The position numbers were made by a program, and so were the translations under genes. Below are positions 31,398 to 52,897 of a DNA stretch of 64,000 nt, piece by piece (position 1 is the stretch's first letter; every line of letters begins with the position of its first letter). Where the stretch lies: the NCBI RefSeq assembly GCF_026213295.1, contig NC_079419.1, forward strand, positions 7,834,911 through 7,898,910, written 5' to 3'. This stretch comes from Gadus chalcogrammus. Taxonomy: Eukaryota; Chordata; Actinopteri; Gadiformes; Gadidae. The notes under the pieces were generated by a model. That model worked only from the letters and a program-made list of their open reading frames with translations. It ran no database searches and was not told the origin of the DNA.

Positions 31398-34300
31398 ATG
31401 ACACCGCGGGAGCAGCTGAGGAAGATGACTGCGCTGGGTGAGCAGGGGGCGCTGGATGAGAAGCACTGGTACCGCCTGGTGAACGGCATGTCCGCCGGAG
31501 GTGAGACAATTGCCTTACAAATGTTGTCTAACAAATGTTAACACCTCAGATCCAAGAATCTGGCTGTTAAGTCAACATGTGTTTGTGCAACAACTTTTTT
31601 GTACAAATTTTGCTTGAAGGCTGTTTATAAATTGAGCCACGCATTGTTTGTCTCTCAGGGCACATAGGGCAGCAGAGATTTTTCTACACCTTCTGGCTTC
31701 GGGCTGTTCTGAAGCTGTTCTACTTTTACTGCACTGTAGCTATAGTTGCCTACTCGCTGAGCTACATCATGGGGGGGGGGATCTCTGCTTGTTCTCCAGA
31801 GCTGAGGCAGAGGCAGGAGATGATCATGAGGAACCAGATGGCCATGGCTCCACAGATACTCAGCCAGGGGCAGCAGAGAATGCACGGGGTCCCCACACAG
31901 TTTGAGCCCCGCTTCATGGAGAGGTCAGTTCCGGCAAATACTGCAAGAATTCGCAAATGCTGTACACGCAACATTGGTGCCAGTGGAGACTTAAGTGCAA
32001 TGCTGAGACTTAAGTGCAACGCTGAGTTTGAAAAGACCGAAGTGGACTATAGAATAAAGTAACCACCAGAACATTGCAATTGGCCTCCATGCTGCTTTCT
32101 ACTGTTTGGTAACCCTGGTTACTATGTTACAATTATATTAATATTTCTCGCCTTTGGTTGACAACTCTCATGTCACTCTATCTCTACAGGGAGATGGTGC
32201 CCCCCACAGAGATGGTATCTTCTGAAGCCAGACAAATGCACATGGGAAACCACCTCGGCCAGCCACTCATGCCACATGCCAACGTTCATCCTGGAAGAAA
32301 CTTTTCAGGAGCAGGTAATGGTGACTCTGCACACACACTTTGCCTCGTCAAATATAGACCCTCAAGCATGGGAAAAAATCGTTATGAAGTGTTAATAATC
32401 CCCATCAATCCCCTGCCGATCCCTTGGGCCGCCTCCTCCGTGTCTTGTCCGTCTCAGCAGGCTATGGCTTCTTGCCCTCCGAACCCATGGAAACTGTTGC
32501 CCGGCGACAGGAGCTCATTCATAAGCAGAACATAGCCAGGTATTGTGCAGCAGCATAACTCAATATTCTTCATAAAGTCAAACCAGCTTTCCACAACTTG
32601 ACTTGAGTCCAAATGTAATCCAAGTGACTGTCAATCCGAAACAAATGTCAAATTCGAACAAACTCTATGAACCTCTATGAACTCTATGAGCCTCTATGAA
32701 CTCTAAGAAACACCCTACGGCTCATCCACTGCATATCGCCGCCCTTGCGTGTGTCCAGGATGGAGATGAACGCCATCCTGCACCAGAAGGAGCTGGAGAA
32801 CGCCCACCAGAAGGGGCTGATGGGAATGGAGAACCCTCTCATGTACCAAGCCAACGCCATGGCCTTCAGGGGCCGCCAGCGCATGCCCGACGGCCACGAC
32901 GTCTTCGTGGACCGGCCCTCCCTGGAAGACCTGCACTCCAACAGCATGGTCATGTCTTCCAGCCCCTACCCGCCCATTGGCACCGTGCATCGGGAGCGAG
33001 GGCGTCGGGTGGGGAGGCGGCCCGCCAGCCACAAGAGCACGGAGAGCCACATGGCCAGCCTGAAGGGCCACGTCGAGGATAAGGGCGTGGAGCGGAGCCC
33101 GGGGACGGCGTCTGGCGAGGAGAAGGACGCGGAGGCAAAGGGTGACGCGGGCGAGGAGGCCGCCGCCCACAAGACGCACCTGCCCATCAAGATGGAGTCA
33201 GAGCTGTCGGCGGCGGCGAGGAAGAACTACAAGGACGCGGAGCAAGGCCTGAGGAAAGCCTGCGGCAACGGCCAAGACGGCTGCCCGGACGCGGCCAGCA
33301 GTGCGGACAAAGACATGGCCGGCCAGTGCTCGGCTTTTCAGGACAAATTCATGTTCCCCGCCGCGGCTGGGAATCTCACTGGGGTACCGCACATGTTCCC
33401 AGTGCCTGGTCTCATCCAACCTGGTACGCATCCATTAAATCTGTTTACATGTATGCCATTGTATTCTAGCACACCGATTCAACGAGTTCATGTCCAATTG
33501 TTGTTTTCAACAGGTCAGCCCAATCTCTATCTCAATGGGGAAGAGGCCTCCGAAAACATGAGGAAATGGACTGTGGATGACGTTTCTAATTTCATCCACA
33601 GCATACCAACTTGCGCTGAATACGCCCAGGTCGGTTTGGTGTGCGGTCACTTGTTGTTTGAGTGTTTTGTGGCCTTCTGATATACATAAACCTCTTTATT
33701 GAGTTGTATTAAAGCAAAGTGCTTTCATGCTTCAGGTCTTCAAGGACCACATGATTGATGGGGAGACACTGCCCCTGCTCTCTGAAGAGCATCTCCTGGA
33801 CACGTTGGGCCTCAAGCTAGGACCCGCCCTCAAGGTCCGCTCCCAGGTATGGAGAAAGAGACTCATGATAGGAGACAACTGTGTTTTCACTGTGATCTGG
33901 TTAGGGATCAAACAAAACGCTGAAGTGCACCACAAGGACACTTTTACTGTGCTGGAACACTAGTTATTACAATGACGAAGCACTGATTGGCTCAAATGGG
34001 TGCAAGTTGATGGAACAAACTGTCCACTTACTTTTGATGCCGTCTCTCTATTGGCTTGAGCATTAGGTATTGTGGAACCTTTTATTATTATTTTGGAAAA
34101 GGTGTGCATTGGCAAAAATGTTGGCCTTGTTGTGGTCTAAAACCTCTGGCTAAAGAACCACCGACATTGAGTGGTATTTAACACGGTCTCCTTTGTTAGA
34201 AAAACCCCCCCTCCCCCTTCAGTTAAAATATCCTAGAACTGCCACGTTGCTGACGTGCACATGAAAGAGAGCGCCGTTGTTCATTGATTATTGATGGAAC

Positions 34301-34589
34301 ACGGTTTCTAACGGACGCAACGCTCGCTCTCCCTCAGGTGTCGCGGCGCCTGGGCAGCATGTTCTACATGATGAACCTCCCGCTTCCCGCCGCCGCCGCC
34401 AATGCCGCCGCCGCCATCCAGGCCGCGTCCGACAAGCCAGGCGACAGGTCGTCGGAGGTCGGGTCGCCCGTCGCGTGCAACAGCGAGGAGATCATGGGAA
34501 GCCCGAGAGAAGCGGACCTCCTCAAACCGGAGCACCTCAACGAGACGGAGAACCACTCCCCTCCTTCTGCGAGCAGCGAGACCGCGTAG
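31398..34589 (+). CDS. samd7: sterile alpha motif domain-containing protein 7
   Basis: Eight coding exons, 31398-31500, 31800-31923, 32190-32314, 32461-32539, 32759-33423, 33514-33629, 33736-33846 and 34338-34589 (phases 1, 2, 1, 2, 1, 0, 0), give 524 aa. The N-terminal region is rich in Gln/Met/Arg (ELRQRQEMIMRNQMAMAPQ). The large fifth exon carries a basic RERGRRVGRR motif and a low-complexity acidic/Lys segment. The C-terminal SAM domain (about residues 382-450) shows KWTVDDVSNFIHSIP, VFKDHMIDGETLPLLSEEHL and LGLKLGPALKVRSQV, as in SAMD7/SAMD11. Samd7 is a nuclear, Polycomb-associated repressor that silences inappropriate genes in photoreceptors; SAM polymerisation is central to this. The sec62 neighbour favours SAMD7 over SAMD11. 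An upstream non-coding exon is implied by the acceptor at 31365. A poly-Ala stretch follows the SAM domain. Confidence 0.92.
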
Positions 34590-35097
34590 ATAGCGTAGGA
34601 GAGCCCGATTTGCGATGAGTTCTGTATGCTGTTGTAGGCCTGAATGGTAGGCCTGTTTGCTGATTGGTTCATGAGGCTGGTGGATGTTTTTTACATACCT
34701 GTTTATAATCTGCTTTTATCGGTTTTACTTGTAATAGACTGCACATCTTGCTATCAGGGATAACTCACAACAAACATCATATGTCTATTTTGTTTGCCAC
34801 AGTACTAAAAGTGAGGTAAAATGACATGTATGCTATTTTTAGATACAATGGGAAAAGCTTTTTATATATCCGTAATATTGGTGTTCACAAAACCGTGAAT
34901 TATTGTACCATATATACTATTCTGTGTTTAACTCTTTATTGACGCTGCTATTGCTCTTTTCTCATCGTTTGTACAGAATTTGAAATGATTACATATTTTT
35001 TAAGTCTTTGTTTAGGATGATGAAAAGGATTTTTACTGTTTGGAAGTGAAAATCAATTAAATCAATCAATTCAATTGGTTTCCGATGTTTGCATGTG

Positions 35098-35103
35098 AAT
35101 AAA
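35098..35103 (+). terminator. poly(A) signal of samd7
   Basis: AATAAA lies about 510 bases after the stop in an AT-rich 3'UTR, followed by a T-rich element (CTTTTTCTGTTT). Confidence 0.7.
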
Positions 35104-35321
35104 GACTTTTTCTGTTTAGCATCCTGAGTCAATCTCATTGTTCATATTCTGATATATACCCCAAGAATAAATGCATGCCTTTAAATAATAAAATAAATTC
35201 AATATCATGAAATAACCTTGTTAATGTGGCTTGTGGAGGGGAATTTATAACCTATATTCAATAATTAGTTGTTAATAATTACCAACTGATTTGGTGACCA
35301 CAAATACCAATAATTATTACT

Positions 35322-35382
35322 TATTGTAAGTCGCTTTGGATAAAAGTGTCTGCTAAATGCCCTAAATGTAAATGTAAATTAG
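35322..35382. repeat. teleost dispersed-repeat tail
   Basis: The segment GTAAGTCGCTTTGGATAAAA, followed by GTGTCTGCTAAATGCC and an ATGTAA repeat, is the 3' tail of a very common fish interspersed repeat. It occupies the short space between samd7 and sec62. Confidence 0.65.
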
Positions 35383-35411
35383 TTGAGTGCGACTCCGGAT
35401 AGTACTCACAA

Positions 35412-35423
35412 TGCGCATGCGCG
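35412..35423. promoter_or_regulatory. NRF-1 palindrome at the sec62 promoter
   Basis: TGCGCATGCGCG is a perfect match to the NRF-1 consensus and lies 34 bases before the sec62 ATG. No TATA box is seen. This is typical of CpG-type housekeeping promoters. Confidence 0.7.
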
Positions 35424-35456
35424 TACACGTCAGAAGAAGAGCTGAGTTGGAGGATC

Positions 35457-44909
<9,453 letters not shown>

Positions 44910-46623
44910 AACTATATACTCTATTCTCTTCATCACCAGTCCTCTCTCTCTTTACCTCTCTGTGTCCCTCTGTCTCTGTCCCTTCCTTCGGGGCGGTATC
45001 CCCAGGACCGTCCTGCCCCCCCCCCCCCCTGCTGAACACAACCGGTCTCTCCGTATCTCTCTTTCTGTCTCTCTGTACCTTCTAAGACCACCTTCTTCCA
45101 CTAGACATGCGACCATACAGACCAGGTTTGAGCGAGGTTGGTGTTGGGGGGCGAGGACCACAACGGTGTTAAGGTGGAGCGACGATGACAATGGGGGGGG
45201 GGGGGGGATGAAAGATGAAAGAAAACGAGTCGAATAAGGCCCACACAACGGGAGCCTCTTGGTAGAAACCCAAATCTTCACCGTCTTCTGCCTCTGGAAG
45301 GGAGGAGGGGGGGGGGAAACTGCCATGTTTTTGTTGCCTGAGGAATGAACCTGTCTCCCTGATCACTCCCCCTCCCCCGCCCACCGCCCAAAGGCCACTT
45401 CCTGCCTCCTACATCACTTTAAACGGTTAATGTTCCCGCCTCGCTTTGGTTGGCGCTGCCTTGAGCGGCGTGCCCTCTGGTGTGTTTGAACCATGTCGTC
45501 CGGTTCCTGATCTACGGAGACGCGCTGCCTGCTCCCTGCTCCCTCCTTCCTGTCGGTCAGTCCCAGTGTTCCTCAGGCAACACTTGAGCCGAGAGCGGAC
45601 CAATAGAAACGTCTGTTTAAACTAATCTGAACCGGACCAAATCAGCCTGCTTTCCTCTCCACCCGATCTCCTGCCCAATACCGGGACCCGATCGCCCACC
45701 CACGTACCAGGACCTGAACCGCTTCCCCTACCCCGTACCGGGACTAGGTCCCAACCCCCCCCCACCCCTATACCAGGACCCGATCCCCCAACCGAGTGGG
45801 GGAGGCCCTTTGTGTCTCTGAAGGTGCTGAGATGAATGAGGAGACTCAGCGGGCCCTCTCTGTAAGGGACTCAGTCCAACATGGCGTCCACCTTTTGATG
45901 CAGCTCCATCCCTTTTTTTTTTTTGGAAACTGTGCAGATTAGACGCGATTTCCTTTGATTTCTGTTGTCAGTTAATTGTTGTCCTACATAATTGTCAATA
46001 TTCCGATTTACAACCGGGGGGAAAATAAAAGAATTATGCCGTCAAAATCTAGTGCCAAATGAACATAGTACACCTTGGTATAATGTTACTATGCATGTTA
46101 AGCTCAAAGGATGCATTACGGAAAAACTTTTTCGTTGGGTAACACTTAAAAAATGCCACATCCTAAACCTTTTTGTTTTTCTTTTTAAGCCCAGCAAAGG
46201 GTCCTAATATATTCAGTTTGATCTGAAAGACACAAATCAAACGTGTCTGGACTGATTTCACGAGTTATCCCACGCCAACCGATCCATGAGTCCAGTGTCC
46301 TCTTTCTAGCTCAGGTGTGGAGAGGGGTGGGGCCTGAGGAGGCGTGGCTTTCTCTTCAGCCCCTCCCCCTGGCTGTAGTCTCCACTTGCCACCTACCACC
46401 TGAAATGACCACGTCATCCATTTGAGAACCAATGAGGCGCCCAGTGGTGTTTAGGAGGCGGGGCTACACCTGTGGATCCAGGGTCTGCCACCACTTCCTG
46501 TGCTGGCGTCATCTTCTGGCGAGGATTGCTGCATTTGTTTTAGTTTTTACTCACAGCGAGGATAATATTTAATTATATATATATATATAAAAGAATTGTA
46601 TCATTTCTAAATGGATTTTATTG

Positions 46624-46682
<59 letters not shown>

Positions 46683-47730
46683 CTGCATTCAGTCCGAGAC
46701 ATGGTGAAACAGTTTGTTCATTTTGAACAGTAATATCGTCAGTAACAGGAATTGGTTTGGTTTAGTTTACTTGCTTCTGATGTTTGAGTTCCTCCCCAGT
46801 AGCAAGCTAATTGGCCAATGAAGGGATCCTCACAAGGGGCTTAATTGTCGGATTGTCGTCACTGTTATTCTGATGCTGTAACGTTGAATGTCACTAAACA
46901 TTAATGTCAGTGGTATCAGAGTCGTCGCGTCGTTCGATACTGTACAGCAATGCTACGCGTGCCTCCCTCGCCGAACTAGTGAATCATTAATGGGCAGATT
47001 GGGCAACCAGTCGCTTGCATTATGTTGACCAACATCTGCAGCTCCCCCCCCCATGACAATATTGCATAACGTGGCGAGTGCTTATGAAAAATGTGCGCGT
47101 GCGTGTCTAGACTCTTTATGCGTAGAAACTCCAGACTTGTGATCATTTGAATGTCCAGAAGTGAAATCAACCCCCTTACTTGCTTGACTTGTCATTTTGT
47201 TTCTTTGTTTCCTCCCTCACTTTGAACGAACATTGGAACACTCTGTAGGAACTCCACAGCCTCAATTTCTCTCAAAACGCTCGGGAACCTCTTTTTTCAA
47301 GCCGATCCGCTCTTCACTTATTCTTATATCTTTGTTTGTTTGTTTCTTTTCGTTCTCGTTTTAGTTTTCATGTCTCTCTTCTTTCTGTGTCGCGGTCTTC
47401 TGGAAGAACCGTGCCAGTAGTAGCAGCACTCTGATGGTGTCGGAGCGTTCCATAGACACACAAGCTAATCTGTCCCTGAGTGTCGGTCTGTTGTGTGTTG
47501 TATTACTCTATTCTTCTGCTGCTGCTGCTGCTTCGCATCGTGTCGCTTTCTGAACATGTACAGACCCTTCCTGTTGGATCTCTGGTCGGGAAAACAACAG
47601 TTTCTCACCCACTTAGTGGTTTTGGATCGACGTCATTTCCCACCCAAGACTGTCTCATGCAATATTATGAGTAATTTAATTGGATGTCTTGAAATATATC
47701 TATATCTTATCATTGCAATAAAAATCTAGA
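44910..47730 (+). other. long 3'UTR of sec62 with poly(A) signal at 47717-47722
   Basis: No further exon is supported after the sec62 stop. The first good AATAAA is at 47717-47722 (GCAATAAAAATC), giving a 3'UTR of about 2.8 kb. It contains poly-C and poly-G tracts near 45015 and 45194 and an (AT)n array at 46629-46674. Earlier polyadenylation cannot be excluded. Confidence 0.6.
46629..46674. repeat. (AT)n microsatellite
   Basis: About 23 AT units in the presumed sec62 3'UTR. Confidence 0.95.
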
Positions 47731-49044
47731 AAGCAGCAGTGTCTTCTGATCATTGACTGTTGGGAGTGATGGAAGGAGATATGTTGAGTTGTTGATTTAG
47801 ATTATCACTGTTTTTACCACCACCAATTAACTGATAATTGATTAATTGTAAAGCTGAGGTGTTAGACACGCACACACATCAAAGTTGTGGTCCCAGTTTT
47901 TTCAGACTGCCGCCCACTAATTGCTGACCATTCAGGGCATATCCTGCCTAATTAGTTGAGGAAAGTTGCTGGTCAATTAAAGTTGTAATATTCAACACCT
48001 CAATTGCGGTGAATCAAGTCAATAACTAACCTTGTACCTAAACGACACAAATCATACCATTTCAAACGTTAATTACTTTATCCTAAATATCGTATGCAAA
48101 AATGTTTGAAGAGATATGGATAAATACATGACCTGGACTAAAACAGGTTAATCCGTTAATATATTCCAGTGACATTAAACAATTCCCGAGATAAGAATGA
48201 CCATACATTATATGTAATTTTTTATTTCATTCATTGTCTGAACCTGCAGCCAAACTTTTACTCATCCCTTGCATTATTGGATAAAGGTTTACCCAGGATG
48301 TCTGAAAACCTTAAAACTAATAGCAAAGATGTAACAGTGCACACATTTGTAGGTGAAAAACAACATTAAGTTGAGGTGCATATGAGAAGTCATGCAAGGT
48401 TGTCTTTGGTATGTGTTGGTAGCTCTGAAGTCCCACATGAGGTTTGGTGGCCCCAATGTTTCCAATAAATAAACATATTTTACAAAACACTTTAAACAAT
48501 AATCCATCTCTTTCATCACACTGGTTTCTAGTTTGCAGCAGCTAACTCAATGTAAGCCACACTTTATTTTCCTAAAGGGGCAGTACAACCAGAGTCCATT
48601 GAAACGGATTTGGCGCTGAAAGTCCACAGGGTTAAACAACGGAAGCCAGTGTTGCCACCCCCGCTCTTTGCAAATGGGCCACTTCAGAGTTCTCCATAAA
48701 CCCCGGCTTCTAGGAATCCGTGTCGTGTTTTCTGACTAAACTAAATGCAATGTCTCGGAATCCTCTCCTTGTTTTCTGACTAAACTAAATGTAATGTCTA
48801 GGAATCCTCTGCTTGTTCTCTGACTAAACTAAATGTAATATCTCGGAATCCTCTCCTTGTTTTCTGACTAAACTAAATGTAATGTCTAGGAATCCTAGAA
48901 AAAGTGCTTTCCCATAGCAAAATATATATCAAGCTTTCGAGTTTACTCGATAACGATTGGATTTCATTGGATTTATTAGCCAACCTAATCAATACACATG
49001 TTCAGTACATCTATAGGTTTCAAAAAACTTTCTAGAAAACCAAC
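47731..49044. other. convergent intergenic space between sec62 and nadk
   Basis: AT-rich DNA without supported exons, lying between the two convergent 3' ends. It holds the 44-bp tandem repeat described separately. Confidence 0.5.
48712..48892. repeat. 44-bp tandem repeat, four copies
   Basis: The unit contains CTTGTTTTCTGACTAAACTA, then AATGTAATGTCT and GGAATCCTCT. Four copies differ by a few substitutions. Confidence 0.9.
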
Positions 49045-49059
49045 TATCTGCATTCCTGT

Positions 49060-49077
49060 TTTATTAAGGATTTTATT
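49060..49077 (-). terminator. poly(A) signals of nadk
   Basis: Two TTTATT words (49060-49065 and 49072-49077) read AATAAA on the minus strand, about 345-360 bases after the nadk stop. Confidence 0.6.
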
Positions 49078-49195
49078 TACATAACCTTTGTAGTGACTTA
49101 AATACAAAGGCTTCATAAGTTAAAGCGATATATGTTCTATAATCCAAACTAATGCTGAAGACATGACAGTAACTTTCATGTGAATGAAAAACGAT

Positions 49196-49371
49196 GGCCC
49201 TAACCCCGCCCACCCCTGCCCTAACCCCGCCCACCCCTGCCCTAACCCCGCCCACCCCTGCCCTAACCCCGCCCACCCCTGACCTAACCCCGCCCACCCC
49301 TGACCTAACCCCGCCCACCCCTGACCTAACCCCGCCCACCCCTGACCTAACCCCGCCCACCCCTGACCTGA
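49196..49371. repeat. 21-bp minisatellite in the nadk 3'UTR
   Basis: About eight copies of CCCTAACCCCGCCCACCCCT plus one G. The first copies have CCCTG at the junction and the later ones have GACCTG. Every unit includes CCCCGCCC, a GC-box. The array starts about 50 bases after the nadk stop codon. Confidence 0.93.
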
Positions 49372-49420
49372 CCCCTCCTGGTTGGAGTCCAAGCCTGGGC
49401 GGGATGCCCGCGGGGCCCTC

Positions 49421-49604
49421 TCAGTTCTCTGTGTCCGAGGAGTCGGAGGGCTGGGCCAGGCCGGCCTGCCTCTTGCGGACGTTCCAGTGCAGGCACTGGG
49501 CCAGGCTCTCGAACCAGTCGTACACCAGGTCGTGGCAGCAAATGGACGGCACCGGGTAGCAGGACGCCGTGATCTTGATGCTGTGGAAGGGCAAATATAA
49601 GAAA

Positions 49605-49636
<32 letters not shown>

Positions 49637-50977
49637 GTGTGTGTAGGTAGGTGTGTGTGTAGGTGTGTGTGTGTGTGTGCGCGCAGGTGAGTTTGAGTGT
49701 GCGCAGGTGCGTGCGTGTGCACGGCAAAGTACCCTACATGCCTACGGAGTGTGCATGTAGGGTACATGACCAAACCGCACACAGTGTGGCGGCGCTCTGT
49801 GTCCACACTCACTGCTCCCACGGAACAAACTCCCCAAGAGGAAACGCACACGACATGGCTAGACATGTTGGGCATCGTCAGACATATTACGTTTTATTTA
49901 CAATGCTTGGGCCAAGAGTTTGGTGCGAACGTCATATTTGGGGGCATGCAAGTCGTGTGTGCGGGTGTCTTTAGGATGTGGTGCTAAAGGGGGTCTCGCT
50001 GGGGGGCCGGTGGACAGAGCACCACTCACCAGTCTCCATGCTGGATCTCCTGCCTCTTGCGGCCATCAAACGACACCCAGGCCGTGTTCCTGGCGACGGG
50101 GGAGAGGGTGATCTGTGGGGGGGGAGGGGGGGGAGGGGGGGGGGGGCGAGGGGGTTTCAGTTAATTCATTATCAGTTATAGCAGTTATTAGTATTATACA
50201 GCCCTGACCCTAACCATGGTAAGGGTTATTCCGAACTTTATTTATTAATGTAGTAAGAAATACCTCAGTTAACGTGAAGACAATTAGAGTAATCTACATC
50301 ATGACCTTCAGTAAATGCTTTCTAGTTTTTAGTGTACCCTTTAAAAGTAGGGTACGTACCCATAAAGATTGTATCAGCGATGTTGGATGAGGTCACTTCT
50401 GTTGGTATATGAAGCGAGATCCCAAACAACCAGAGCCAGCTCGCCCCTCCCTCCCGTGTTTCGTGCATCCAGTCAAAACTATCATGAACGCAGCGCCAAA
50501 CCAAACAACACCCAACCCTGGTCGGTGATTGGTTGGAACACTATTTATTTTGGTTCTGAGTGGTTGGTAGTACCATTTGTTTTTGCGTACGGTCTCGGAG
50601 CACAGGCTGCCTACAGAGACGCGTTTTTCTGACGGCCTGCTTATGTAGCGGGCAGCCAGCGGATCGAGAGGAAAGATCAGATGGTTGTGATCATTTATGT
50701 TTCAGCCTAGAATCGCTGATACAACCTTTAAAAAGTAAAGTGTGTACCCTTAAAAAGTAAAGCGCGTACACTTAAAAAGTAAAGTGTGAAATGCCGGTCT
50801 CTCACCATGAGCTCCACGCCGGCCGGCACCACGATGGGCCTGAAGGAGAGCGAGTGTGGGCAGATGGGCGTCACCATGATGGCCGGGACGTTGGGGTGGA
50901 TCATGGAGGCGCCCGCCGCCGCCGCGTACGCCGTGCTGCCCGTCGGCGTGGAGACGATGACACCTAGCACGGAGAGG

Positions 50978-51041
<64 letters not shown>

Positions 51042-51044
51042 AAC

Positions 51045-51091
<47 letters not shown>

Positions 51092-51621
51092 GTTTAACGT
51101 ACAATGTGAGACTTTTCTTCAGCTTTTTGTTTTTTAGCCTATACATGAATGTTTAATATTGTGTGAACAGCTTTGCCTAAATGCTGGTGGATATGATGAT
51201 GGAACTCAATAAAGCTCAAGATATCCCTCTAGTGGGCCGAGCTGGTAACAGCAGGGTGACCTATTTACTCAAGGTAACCAGCAAGGGCTGTAACGCATGT
51301 AAAGGTAATGTTGCATTTTTATTAAAGGTTTTACAAAGAAAAATGTGATAACTGGATTCATTTTGAAAAAAATAGCTACTATCCATCCTGTCTGCGTGTG
51401 GTGGCATGGTGTAATTAAAGCCACGGGCCTTATCCACCAACCGCTGAATTCAACCCCCCTCCCCTCACTGCTAGCCTCCAGAACCAGCGGTGCCTCGTGG
51501 CCGCTCCCTCACCGTCGCCCTGCACCGACGTGATGAGACGCCCGTTCAGGTACAGGTCCACGTTGGACAGGTAGGAGGACGGGCCCCTGTCCACCACCAC
51601 CTCGTTCAACACCTGCACACG

Positions 51622-51662
<41 letters not shown>

Positions 51663-52265
51663 TATGTGAAGCAAAATAAATAACAACTGATACCAGCCAT
51701 GATAACTTTCCCTCCCTAACGACATCACGTCACAAAGATGAAGATAAAAATAAGTCCCACAGGAGCAGCCACTCCTCTATCGCTTTACAAGTACATCCTG
51801 CAGCCGTTACACCCAAGCAGCCCCCCCCCCCCCCCCCGCCCTATGACGTTCAAACAGGCCACGTCGCAGGGCCATCTCCCCTTAACAACCAATCACAGCT
51901 CAACCAAAATGCTCAGGCTTGCGACTTCATGTAAATGGACTACATTTGCACGGGCTTTGGGGTTCAATAGGCGTCCGTTCATATTGTAATATCGTTATTG
52001 GAACACAGAGTAGACCCAGTGTGCTCGGAGGGGTCCAGACTCTGTAACCGTGGTGATCAGCCCGTTGCAGCAGACCTTGGGTGACTGGCCGGCTGGGCCC
52101 GACATGAGGTCACCCCGGCTGGGGGCCAGACCCAGACCGCAGCTGCTCATAAACCCCCCCACCATTGAGGAGGGGGGGGCGGGTCAGGGCAGGTGGTCCT
52201 GGTGACAGGTGTGTGTGTCTCAGTCAGTGTGTCTGTCAGTGTGTGTGTGTGTGTGTGTGTGTGTC

Positions 52266-52317
<52 letters not shown>

Positions 52318-52845
52318 AGCTGGTCTGTGTGTGTGTGTGTCAGCTGGTCTGTGTGTGTGTGTGTGTGTGTGTCTCAGTGTGTGTGTGTGTGTGTGTGTGT
52401 GTGTCAGCTGGTCTGTGTGTGTGTGTGTGTGTGTGTGGCATGTTGTTGTCCGGGAGTGTCACACTCCGGCATCAGAGCAAACTCACATCCCTCGGCTCAG
52501 CCATTGCCACGGTCTCTACGGCAACAGGCTCAACAGAGCCCAACAATATCCCACCCCTCCCTCCCCACCCGACTTTTATTTCTTGCTCTTCCTCCAGCTG
52601 CTTTATTATGACTGTTGCCATGGCGACTCGGACATGGCCCCGAGGGCTGGTGCCTGCGTACGTCCTTGCGCAGACGGAGGCAAACGCGCAGATGGAAATG
52701 TTTGGAAGTCGATCGCCAAGGCAAAAACACACACTCTCATTCACACACACACACAAACACACACTCTCATTCACACACAGACACACAAACACACACTCTC
52801 ATTCACACAGACACCCAAACACACACTCTCATTCACACGCAGATA

Positions 52846-52897
<52 letters not shown>

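Noticed and set aside
31648..31797. Hydrophobic frame (FFYTFWLRAVLKLFYFY...) after a CTCTCAG in samd7 intron 1
   Set aside because: It contains an early stop in one frame and cannot join samd7 exons 1 and 2, whose phases already fit each other directly. Treated as a chance frame.
49120..49875. 251-codon minus-strand frame with a GWAGLGQ heptad repeat
   Set aside because: It reads through the last nadk exon in the wrong frame and then the 21-bp minisatellite. The true nadk frame stops at 49421.
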